A stretch of DNA of 17,568 nucleotides. It comes from Candidatus Hodarchaeota archaeon (GTDB lineage Archaea > Asgardarchaeota > Heimdallarchaeia > Hodarchaeales > Hodarchaeaceae). Of this stretch, positions 1-6,103 are shown in pieces. Where the stretch lies: the NCBI GenBank assembly GCA_016840305.1, contig JAEOSP010000735.1:1-17568 (forward strand). The letters run 5' to 3'. Positions within the stretch are counted from its first letter, which is position 1. Each line of letters starts with the position of its first letter. The notes under the pieces are model-generated. The model worked only from the letters and a program-made list of their open reading frames with translations. It ran no database searches and was not told the DNA's origin. The position numbers were made by a program, and so were the translations under genes.

Positions 1-616
1 ATTCTCTCTCATCTCCAAACCCAATGAGTTCAAAGGCGAAAAATTCGATTTTTCGTTTATCGAAAAGAGATAAATCCTTTTGTTTAATTGTACCGACTGC
101 AAGGTTTCGTGGACTGCTGTAATTCTCTTGTTCTAAGGAGTTAATCCTCTCAAACTCTGATAAAAGCATGAAAATTTCTCCCCGTACAAAAATCTTCTCT
201 TTTATTGGGATTTTTTTTGGAATTGAATCAATTTTCATTGCTACAACCGTTGTATCATCTCCAGTTGTCCCATTTCCTCGTGTTGCTGCTTGAATTAACC
301 TTCCTTCTGAATATTCAATAGATAAAGATAATCCATCGATTTTATAATCCACAGACAACTCTTCGCCCTTACTCCATTTTAAAACATCATCAATATCCAC
401 AGCTTTCTGACATGACAGCATTGGTATTTCATGAGTGACTTTCCCTCCTTCAGGACTACCAACAATAAAAAGAACAGGATTAGTTGGATCTAATTTTCTT
501 AATTTTTCTTCTAAATTATCATAAGCTTCATCTGAAATCTCTGGCTCTCCATCGTAGTATTTTTTTTTGTGATAAAGAATTTTATTCGCCAAATCTGTAA
601 TTTCTTTTACATTCAA
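1..616 (-). CDS. ligA: NAD+-dependent DNA ligase, N-terminal part (cut by the left edge)
   Basis: The product seals DNA nicks using NAD+ as adenylate donor. About 205 residues are visible. Residues 15-35 carry the NAD+-binding Ia-type signature (YH..YY, then PEISDEAYD). Residues 62-69 read THEIPMLS, as ligases of this class do. The adenylation motif KIDG is at 92-95, with K92 as the predicted AMP-lysine. TRGNGTTGDD (112-121) corresponds to the usual TRGDG..GEDVT, VRGE is at 144-147, and SPRNLAVGTIKQKD (168-181) corresponds to the usual NPRN.AAGSLRQ.D. The start is TTG at 616 because an in-frame stop lies about 45 bases upstream and a GAGG lies 8 bases before it; it has no ATG. The residue two before the lysine is Asp where E. 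coli LigA has Glu113. OB, zinc, HhH and BRCT domains would lie outside the window, so a short viral-type ligase cannot be excluded. Divergent from the isopentenyl phosphate kinase gene. Confidence 0.9.
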   Translation of the reverse strand, partial: MNVKEITDLANKILYHKKKYYDGEPEISDEAYDNLEEKLRKLDPTNPVLFIVGSPEGGKVTHEIPMLSCQKAVDIDDVLKWSKGEELSVDYKIDGLSLSIEYSEGRLIQAATRGNGTTGDDTTVVAMKIDSIPKKIPIKEKIFVRGEIFMLLSEFERINSLEQENYSSPRNLAVGTIKQKDLSLFDKRKIEFFAFELIGFGDERE

Positions 617-750
617 TCTAGATTCCTCAAACCCAAGGATGGAAAGGGGTATAAACTGTCACATCATTTTTTACGAACACAATACTAGGTTGATCTCATT
701 CCTTTTTCAATTATTAAAAAACTAACGGAGTCTTACAGAAAAACGGTTAT

Positions 751-755
751 AGGTG
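751..755 (+). promoter_or_regulatory. ribosome-binding site (AGGTG) of the isopentenyl phosphate kinase gene
   Basis: AGGTG lies 7 bases before the ATG at 763 and matches the archaeal/bacterial anti-Shine-Dalgarno tail. It supports the chosen start. The intergenic region between it and the divergent ligase start (617-750) is AT-rich, with a TTATTAAAAA stretch near 711-720 that could be part of a promoter, but I see no clear operator. Confidence 0.5.
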
Positions 756-762
756 TATTATC

Positions 763-1602
763 ATGAAAATTGATCTAATTCTTAAAATTGGTGGATCTAG
801 CATTTCTAACAAGAGGTTATTGTACAAAGCTCTTCAAACAAAGTCCAATGAAGATATTAAGGCAGCTTTAACATTAGAAAATACCATTATTGAACAGATT
901 GCTGCTGAAATTGGAGAACTATTTAAAGGGGGAATAAAGGATATGATAATTCTCACGGGAGTGGGATCGCCAGGTCATTTCACCGTATTAAGGTATGGAT
1001 TGCATAAAGGTTTTTCTGGAGATGTTAGTCAACATATAGGGTTATTAGATGCCCAAATTGCAGTAAATAGATTACGACAATCGTTGTTAGAAGCTTTTTT
1101 CAAGAATGGTATACCTGTTGTCCAGGTTTATGCATCTAGTATTTACGAATCAGACAAAATGCGAATAATACGAGGAGATACTACAAATTTTGAACGATTT
1201 CTCGAAATTGGGGTAATTCCAGTGATTTCAGGTGATATGGTTCCTGACAAAACAATGGGTTATAGTGTTTTGAGTGGTGATCAAATTCTAATAGATTTAG
1301 TAAAGAGGTTTCAGCCCAAGAAAATTATCCTAGGGTCTGATGTAGATGGTTTATTTGATTCTGACCCAAAGATGAATCCTAATGCTCAATTAATACCTGA
1401 AGTTAATGGGAGTATGATAGACGAAATAATTACACAACTTGAAGGAGGAGATGCTTCAGGCCAGATGAAAGGAAAATTGATTGAAATTAAACATTTACTA
1501 GAGCTAGGTTTTAAAGATATCATTTTACTAAACATAAATAAACCTGGAGTTTTGAATCAGGCCGTGAGAGAAAATACTGGGCGTTTCACCAGATTTTATT
1601 AA
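763..1602 (+). CDS. isopentenyl phosphate kinase (amino acid kinase fold)
   Basis: The predicted enzyme phosphorylates isopentenyl phosphate to isopentenyl diphosphate, the last step of the alternative mevalonate route that feeds archaeal ether-lipid synthesis; it should be cytosolic. Visible motifs: N-terminal LKIGGSSIS (residues 7-15) with the family Lys8 and Gly pair; GVGSPGH (66-72), where His72 matches the catalytic histidine that separates this family from other amino acid kinases; VISGDMVPD (154-162); SGDQI (171-175); SDVDGLFD (192-199); and GGDASGQMKGKL (228-239), the usual D.TGGM.GK loop. At 279 residues it is slightly longer than typical. The GxGSFGH motif has Pro instead of Phe at position 70. 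An AGGTG precedes the ATG. Its stop codon overlaps that of the convergent MobB-like gene. Other amino acid kinases such as fosfomycin kinase (FomA) are less likely alternatives. Confidence 0.88.
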   Translation: MKIDLILKIGGSSISNKRLLYKALQTKSNEDIKAALTLENTIIEQIAAEIGELFKGGIKDMIILTGVGSPGHFTVLRYGLHKGFSGDVSQHIGLLDAQIAVNRLRQSLLEAFFKNGIPVVQVYASSIYESDKMRIIRGDTTNFERFLEIGVIPVISGDMVPDKTMGYSVLSGDQILIDLVKRFQPKKIILGSDVDGLFDSDPKMNPNAQLIPEVNGSMIDEIITQLEGGDASGQMKGKLIEIKHLLELGFKDIILLNINKPGVLNQAVRENTGRFTRFY

Positions 1603-2150
1603 TTATTTTCCCAAAAAAAATCCAGCTCCTCCTGATTGAGAATTAACATCAAAATTCTTGATACATTAGACTTATCAGTAATTTTAAGAAGAGGAATCCC
1701 ATCTAGATCACCAGAATGGTTATCAGCATATATTCCGGTAAGTAAAAAAGGAATAAACCCCTTATAACGTGCTTTAGTTTCTTGATAATCTATCTTACTC
1801 TTTATTGTAAATATAGATGGTATAACAGAAAAATTACTTGGATAACTTTCACATAGGATGATGTCAATTTCTTTAGAAATGAATTTTTTTAGATGATTAA
1901 TGTTAAAACGATTTTGTGTCTTTTTATACAATACTGTTTCAAAAGGACTAGAAAATATGATATCTCTTGCTGAAGATTCATGAAAAATAGCTGAATCTTT
2001 TGTATTAGGTTCAAAAGAGTAATGTGAATGACTGAATTTAATGATCGCTACATTTTTTCCAAATAAAGCTAGAGCATTACTGACCTTAACTGTGAAAGTA
2101 CTTTTCCCAGTGTTTCTACTTCCAATAATTCCTATGAGGAGTGGACACAT
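1599..2150 (-). CDS. mobB: MobB-like P-loop GTPase (molybdopterin-guanine dinucleotide biosynthesis protein B family)
   Basis: MobB proteins bind GTP and assist MobA in attaching GMP to molybdopterin. Visible here are the Walker A loop GSRNTGKST (residues 10-18) directly after the first strand, then VAIIKFSHSH (34-43) followed by KDS (51-53) and an F/H-rich stretch, which matches the IKH.H....GKDS.R core of MobB. IILCESYPSNF (about 97-107) sits where MobB has the VEG(F/Y) strand. Length 183 is normal for a stand-alone MobB. The ATG at 2150 has no Shine-Dalgarno; it follows the stop of the upstream membrane-protein gene by 23 bases, so the two are probably co-transcribed. No other molybdenum-cofactor gene is in the window, so a different small-GTPase role remains possible. 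Confidence 0.72.
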   Translation of the reverse strand: MCPLLIGIIGSRNTGKSTFTVKVSNALALFGKNVAIIKFSHSHYSFEPNTKDSAIFHESSARDIIFSSPFETVLYKKTQNRFNINHLKKFISKEIDIILCESYPSNFSVIPSIFTIKSKIDYQETKARYKGFIPFLLTGIYADNHSGDLDGIPLLKITDKSNVSRILMLILNQEELDFFWENN

Positions 2151-2173
2151 ATGTTAATCTCAGATTATTGATT

Positions 2174-2542
2174 TCAAAGATAGTAAATTATAAAATAAAT
2201 TAAGCCTCCACCAAAAGTAATCAAACCACCCAGAGTTCCACCAAGGATTCCAAGCAGCAGAGCAATCATCATCCACCCACGAGTTTCTTGAACGTGGGGT
2301 TTCTGCTTTGCAGTTGTAATTAAAATAATCACTCCCACTAGAATACTTACAATACTCCATAAAAACTGTAAATCTGCCCCAAGAGCTATATAGGACGCTA
2401 AAAAGAAAGGATCTGGAATATTTTGATTGAGAAATGCTATTACACCATATAATAACATTATTAAGCCACCTAAGGCGACTAAGATCACTGCCAAAATTGT
2501 ACAATACCGATGCCATTTAGTTTTATACCTACGGTGAGTCAT
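2174..2542 (-). CDS. small polytopic membrane protein, function unknown
   Basis: I do not recognise the family. The 122 residues are mostly hydrophobic: a short basic N-terminus (about residues 1-13, HRRYKTKWHRY), a first helix at about 15-38, a second hydrophobic region at about 47-77, a short polar loop (KQKPHVQETRG, 79-89), and a Gly-rich hydrophobic end (90-122) long enough for one long helix or a two-helix hairpin. The Gly-rich C-terminus (LGILGGTLGGLITFGGG) suggests tight helix packing. The basic N-terminus suggests an N-in topology. An AGGAG lies 10 bases before the ATG. It is probably the first gene of a two-gene transcript with the MobB-like gene and is divergent from the deaminase gene. 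Another minus-strand frame over the same bases is a shadow; this frame is chosen for the RBS and clean helix pattern. Confidence 0.75.
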   Translation of the reverse strand: MTHRRYKTKWHRYCTILAVILVALGGLIMLLYGVIAFLNQNIPDPFFLASYIALGADLQFLWSIVSILVGVIILITTAKQKPHVQETRGWMMIALLLGILGGTLGGLITFGGGLIYFIIYYL

Positions 2543-2552
2543 GAGTTTTTTT

Positions 2553-2557
2553 CTCCT
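2553..2557 (-). promoter_or_regulatory. ribosome-binding site (AGGAG) of the small membrane protein gene
   Basis: Reading the minus strand, AGGAG lies 10 bases before the ATG at 2542. It decides the reading frame between two overlapping minus-strand frames here. Confidence 0.6.
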
Positions 2558-2634
2558 GTTTAAAGTTATTTTCTAGCAATTATTTTTCTCTTTATCAATA
2601 ATTTCAAAAAGACTAGGTAAATACATACTCACCT

Positions 2635-3093
2635 ATGTCGTCTGAAAACGTTCCAGGAAAAAGAGTACAGTGGGATGAATATTTTATGCAAATAGCCCTT
2701 CAGGTTTCAACTCGTTCTACATGCAATCGTAAGCATGTTGGGGCAGTGATCGTCCGTGATAAGACTATTCTTTCTACTGGTTACAATGGTAGTATACGTG
2801 GATTAGCACATTGTGATGAAATAGGACATTTAATGGAAAACGGTCATTGTGTGAGGACTGTGCATGCTGAAGCAAACGCCATTGCTCAAGCGGGGAAACA
2901 CGGTATAAATGTAAACAACTCTTCAATCTATATTACAGCCTCTCCTTGTTGGACTTGTTTTAAGCTCCTAGCAAATTCAGGAATAAATAAAATTGTGTAT
3001 GGAGAATTTTATCAAGATGAAAGAATATTTGAGAACGCTAAATTAGCAAATATTGAATTATTACATTTACCCTCTACCATAAAAGAAGAATAA
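2635..3093 (+). CDS. dCMP deaminase-like zinc enzyme (ComEB/deoxycytidylate deaminase family)
   Basis: The predicted reaction is zinc-dependent deamination of dCMP to dUMP, supplying dTMP synthesis. The protein opens with WDEYFMQIA (residues 13-21) and RSTCNRKHVGAVIV (27-40), the standard dCMP deaminase N-terminus. It has TGYNGSIRGLAHC (48-60), then the catalytic H77-A-E79 (HAEANAI), where His binds zinc and Glu is the proton shuttle, and SPCWTC (103-108), whose two Cys complete the zinc site. C30, C60 and the H71-C72 pair are candidates for the second, structural zinc of this family. At 152 residues it is of normal length. The ATG at 2635 has no Shine-Dalgarno, so translation may be leaderless. 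It is divergent from the small membrane protein. A related nucleotide-deaminase specificity cannot be ruled out. Confidence 0.88.
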   Translation: MSSENVPGKRVQWDEYFMQIALQVSTRSTCNRKHVGAVIVRDKTILSTGYNGSIRGLAHCDEIGHLMENGHCVRTVHAEANAIAQAGKHGINVNNSSIYITASPCWTCFKLLANSGINKIVYGEFYQDERIFENAKLANIELLHLPSTIKEE

Positions 3094-3177
3094 CTCCATA
3101 ATTATTTCCTTCCTGCTGGAAAAAAATGAGAAGAAGAGAGTTATTGAAATCCCTCTCATTAAATCTTAATAATCCAT

Positions 3178-3558
3178 TTAAATTTTAAATCTATGGAAAT
3201 ACTGAGTTCGTGCTCTCTTCTTAATTCGCTTCTTACTGTTTTGACTTTTTTTCATCACAGAGCGTTTGCGAATAGGTGTTTTTTTCTTAGATGATGATTG
3301 TAAATCTTTTTTATCTTGATTTTTTTGAAAAGGTAATTTTGTATTTCCTCTTCTTGGTTGGGATCCTTTCTTCTTCTCGATTCGATTTGGTTCTGAAGAA
3401 GGTTTAATTTTCTTTCTTTTTTCGGTTGTTTTTGGTGAAAGACTTTGTTTCTTTCGAGCTAAAAGCTCCTTTGTTTTCTCTTCTTCTTCTTCAAAATATT
3501 TTGTTGCAATATCAATTTCAGTGCGATTGCGTCTGTTTCTTCTTGTATGTGCAGTCAT
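3178..3558 (-). CDS. small, very basic Lys/Arg-rich protein, function unknown
   Basis: I do not recognise a family. From the ATG at 3558 the product is about 126 residues; a GTG at 3567 would add three. It has a basic N-terminus (HTRRNRRNR), a short acidic run (FEEEEEKTKE, near residues 22-31), then a low-complexity Lys/Arg/Ser/Gln-rich remainder with several clusters such as KKKTPIRKRSVMKKS and KKRIKKRARTQ. It has no hydrophobic helix and is likely disordered. Its charge fits a nucleic-acid-binding or ribosome-associated protein, but no known fold is visible. No good Shine-Dalgarno precedes either start. The upstream region holds paired ATTCGA dyads that could control it. Because low-complexity frames can arise by chance, reality of the gene is moderately sure only. 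Confidence 0.5.
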   Translation of the reverse strand: MTAHTRRNRRNRTEIDIATKYFEEEEEKTKELLARKKQSLSPKTTEKRKKIKPSSEPNRIEKKKGSQPRRGNTKLPFQKNQDKKDLQSSSKKKTPIRKRSVMKKSQNSKKRIKKRARTQYFHRFKI

Positions 3559-3577
3559 CCGTATCACATGAAGTCAT

Positions 3578-3608
3578 ATTCGAGTGTTTTTTTACAGCAA
3601 ACTCGAAT
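3578..3608. promoter_or_regulatory. inverted repeat ATTCGAGT / ACTCGAAT
   Basis: An 8-base perfect inverted repeat (3578-3585 and 3601-3608) encloses a 15-base T-rich loop. It lies 11 to 50 bases upstream of the basic-protein gene on the minus strand, which is a promoter or operator position. Its ATTCGA core recurs in the next hairpin. Confidence 0.4.
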
Positions 3609-3626
3609 TGATAGTCATTGAGTATC

Positions 3627-3649
3627 CGCATTCGATTTGATCGAATGTG
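3627..3649. promoter_or_regulatory. short hairpin CATTCGAT-TTG-ATCGAATG
   Basis: An 8-base perfect stem with a 3-base loop (3629-3636, 3640-3647), extendable to 10 pairs with one G-T. It shares the ATTCGA/TCGAAT half-site with the inverted repeat at 3578-3608, giving four half-sites within 70 bases. It may be a binding site for a dimeric regulator. Confidence 0.4.
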
Positions 3650-3765
3650 AAGACTTTATTGGCTGCTTCTACAGGCTATACTTACTAAAGTCGTTCCTTA
3701 ACGAGATAAATGTCTTCTTTCACTATTTATTCCTTTTAGATAACCTTAATAATGTTAATACAGTC

Positions 3766-3801
3766 TATAATGACGGTTAAACCTTAGTCAGTGACATTAT
3801 A
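3766..3801. promoter_or_regulatory. nested dyad symmetry in the spacer before the HAD gene
   Basis: TATAATG (3766-3772) and CATTATA (3795-3801) form a 7-base inverted repeat with a 22-base interior that contains the near-palindrome GGTTAAACC (3775-3783) and a TGAC/GTCA pair. A TATA-like TTATATAA overlaps its right arm. The whole spacer 3568-4003 (about 430 bases) has no convincing gene; it holds these dyads and AT-rich sequence only. Confidence 0.35.
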
Positions 3802-4003
3802 TAAGTTTAGTCATCATTTATTCAGCTTGAACATCTTTTGTGAATATTTTATTATGGAAAGCATAGATGTTCCTAATTGTTTTCACATCCCACAATTTTT
3901 AAGCGTATCGTTTTATTCTCAAGTGAAAGGATAATATTTGGGAGAAAAAATAAGAAAATATTGTTAAAGCACTTCTATATAGAAATAAATGGAAAGATGA
4001 ATC

Positions 4004-4732
4004 GTGCCAAACTTCAAAGTAGTTTTTTTCAATATGGGAGGAACACTTCTGCATTTAAAAGATACTACCCTCCCAAAACTTTATTCAAAACATATATCAA
4101 AGATTACAGAGAAAAATATTACTCCTGAACAAGTATTTTCAGCTTTTAGAAAAGCAGATGAATGGATGCGCGCAAAAAAAAGTGAACATTACCTTTTTTC
4201 TGATATGGATCAGAGAAAATATCAGAATGCTTTTTACACAGAGCTTGGATTTAATGGTCGCCAACAAATTAACCGGATAGAGATGGAACTTGCTGAACGC
4301 ATTGAATTCCAGTTCGAGCTTGAACAAGGAGCAGAGGCAACGCTTCGGTTATTAAAAAAGACATATAATTTGGCTTTAATTTCGAATTGGGGTATTGAAG
4401 GGTATGAAATTCTTGAATCATTTGGAATTAAGAATCTTTTCGATTCAATAACATTTTCAGGAGAGTTTGGGGTTAGTAAACCAAGTCCAGAAATCTTCAA
4501 ATCAGGATTAGCTGATTTTCCAGAATCTAAAGCTAAAAATGCTGTATATATTGGTGATGATTATTATTTGGATATACTTCCCGCCCAAAAACTAAAAATG
4601 TTTTCGATATTGTATGACAAAGGTCCTTCAGGTATGCATGGTTTCCCTAAGCGGACAGATCTGAGGTGTCCGAGGGTTGAATCCATGTCAGAAGTTCCAA
4701 AATTAATTGCTAAATATGAACGAAAAAAATGA
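4004..4732 (+). CDS. HAD-superfamily hydrolase-like protein lacking the nucleophilic aspartate
   Basis: The fold is that of the HAD phosphatase family (YjjG/HAD-IA type), with a helical cap between motif I and motif II. Motif I is normally FFDMGGTL; here it reads FFNMGGTL (residues 8-15), so the nucleophile is Asn10 (codon AAT at 4031-4033). Motif II is LISNWG with Ser127, motif III is Lys159 in SKPSPEIF, and motif IV is GDDYYLD with Asp185, Asp186 and Asp190; all are intact. The 242-residue length is normal. Loss of the phosphoryl-accepting Asp predicts little or no phosphatase activity, so it may be a binding or regulatory protein, or the base could be a sequencing error. GTG 4004 is the only start, because an in-frame stop lies six bases before it. 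Substrate unknown. Convergent with the maltokinase-like gene 13 bases downstream. Confidence 0.8.
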   Translation: MPNFKVVFFNMGGTLLHLKDTTLPKLYSKHISKITEKNITPEQVFSAFRKADEWMRAKKSEHYLFSDMDQRKYQNAFYTELGFNGRQQINRIEMELAERIEFQFELEQGAEATLRLLKKTYNLALISNWGIEGYEILESFGIKNLFDSITFSGEFGVSKPSPEIFKSGLADFPESKAKNAVYIGDDYYLDILPAQKLKMFSILYDKGPSGMHGFPKRTDLRCPRVESMSEVPKLIAKYERKK

Positions 4733-4745
4733 AGTTAAAACTTTT

Positions 4746-6011
4746 CTAGGCTCTCAATTTCTCGAGTGTGCTGATTAAATTTTGTTTAATAAATGAAAGA
4801 AGCCATTCTTCTTCAGGTTGATGATCAAGCAAATATTTAATTTCGTGAATCATGCGTAAACTCTGGCAATAATGGATGTCTGTCTTAATTCCGCTGAATT
4901 TAGGTTGTAAGGTGGAAATAAAGTTTTTTGTAAGAGTTAGGTAGCATTCATTCGAGAATACTTCATTATTCACGTTCCTACTGCGAAAGTATTCATATTG
5001 TTGTGCAATGCTATTTAGCTGGCTAGCCACATCATATAATTTAGGGCCAATTTGCATGTCTTCAAAATCAAATAATCGCAGTAGATTCGTATGGGGCACC
5101 ATTCCGAATTGACGCATCCACATATCAGCATGAATTAACCCTGAATCAGTCTCCTTCAAAAATTTACTAAGTAAAGGCAAATAAATATCGTTCATTTTAT
5201 TCTTTTCTACTAAATTGAAAAAATCTGATCTTGTTATGGCTTTCCAGTTATCAATAAGGTTTTTCTGCCATTTTAATGGGGAATAGGGTTGAATCAACTT
5301 TTTTCCTAGCAGAGAAGATTCAACTTCTTGCAATCGTGATATTAGCTTTGTTATATCTGTGAATATGACGTTCATCTCAAGAAAAAATTGATTTGGGGTT
5401 ATTTTATTACTTATTAGCTCAATATATTTCTCTCCAGTTAATGCATCGAGATTATGAACATTGTTGATTTCCTCATATACTCCGAAGATAGCTTTGTCAT
5501 TGTAGGCAATCAAAAACTCTGCTCTGGGAGCAATTTTGAAATCTGCTAGAATTCTTTGAATTTGAAACTCTCTATATCCCCTCTTGGGCCTTGAATACCA
5601 TTTCAATCTAAAATTTCTTTCTTTTATCTTAATGATGTAATGAAAATTGGTCGTATCAATTTTAACAGATTCTACACAAGTAATATCCCAATTTTGGGGT
5701 AGATACCCAATGAGAGAGATTTCGCCAAAAGATTTGGTTTTAAATGAGCTTAATACTTGTTGAAAAAAGGAGAGATCTTCAGTGAGAGGGAAATAAGACA
5801 GTTCTAATTTTTCATTTTTCCAAACAAATATTTCAGTTATCTCTTCTGTGTTTTTAACCTTTATTTGGAAACAAATTAGTTTTCCGGGGAGTTTTCCAAT
5901 TGAAATACGTGAACTATTGATAAGTATTGGGTTTACTTTGTTCGACACTCCGTAATGACGTGTAAATACCTCAGGTGATATTTTAGTCAAGATTTGCGAT
6001 ATTTCGTGCAT
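4746..6011 (-). CDS. maltokinase-like / aminoglycoside phosphotransferase-fold kinase
   Basis: The C-terminal half has a small-molecule kinase core. Numbered from an upstream TTG at 6068: HADMWMRQ at 313-320, with catalytic Asp315 and a Gln at 320 where most APH kinases have Asn but maltokinases have Gln (HGDLHLGQ); then FDFED at 333-337 giving the metal-binding DFE; then YDVASQLNSI, matching the RDVAGMLRS helix of maltokinases. K156 in FRLKW and E167 in YREFQ would be the ATP-contacting Lys and Glu. The N-terminal about 130 residues are divergent. Length (421 from this ATG, 440 from TTG) fits maltokinases, which phosphorylate maltose; the real substrate is not known. I prefer ATG 6011, because a TATATC stretch lies 35-40 bases before it and the TTG has no RBS. 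Divergent from the WD40-like gene. Confidence 0.62.
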   Translation of the reverse strand: MHEISQILTKISPEVFTRHYGVSNKVNPILINSSRISIGKLPGKLICFQIKVKNTEEITEIFVWKNEKLELSYFPLTEDLSFFQQVLSSFKTKSFGEISLIGYLPQNWDITCVESVKIDTTNFHYIIKIKERNFRLKWYSRPKRGYREFQIQRILADFKIAPRAEFLIAYNDKAIFGVYEEINNVHNLDALTGEKYIELISNKITPNQFFLEMNVIFTDITKLISRLQEVESSLLGKKLIQPYSPLKWQKNLIDNWKAITRSDFFNLVEKNKMNDIYLPLLSKFLKETDSGLIHADMWMRQFGMVPHTNLLRLFDFEDMQIGPKLYDVASQLNSIAQQYEYFRSRNVNNEVFSNECYLTLTKNFISTLQPKFSGIKTDIHYCQSLRMIHEIKYLLDHQPEEEWLLSFIKQNLISTLEKLRA

Positions 6012-6103
6012 TCTTTTGTCACATTTAGTATTCGGTATCGTAGATATATGTTTGTTCCTGAGTAGCAAAAGAAAAATTAATACAAATTGAAGTGATTCTC
6101 ATT

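Noticed and set aside
2160..2516. Minus-strand open frame of 118 codons overlapping the small membrane protein
   Set aside because: Composition is rich in Ser, Trp and Cys with no family look, and the neighbouring frame has an AGGAG site and clean transmembrane segments.
3125..3160. Inverted repeat AATGAGA/TCTCATT after the dCMP deaminase gene as a terminator
   Set aside because: The arms are only 7 bases with a 22-base loop and no T-run follows, so chance is as likely.
3877..4128. Plus-strand open frame overlapping the start of the HAD-like gene
   Set aside because: It overlaps the N-terminal coding part of a gene with clear HAD motifs in another frame and shows no recognisable features itself.
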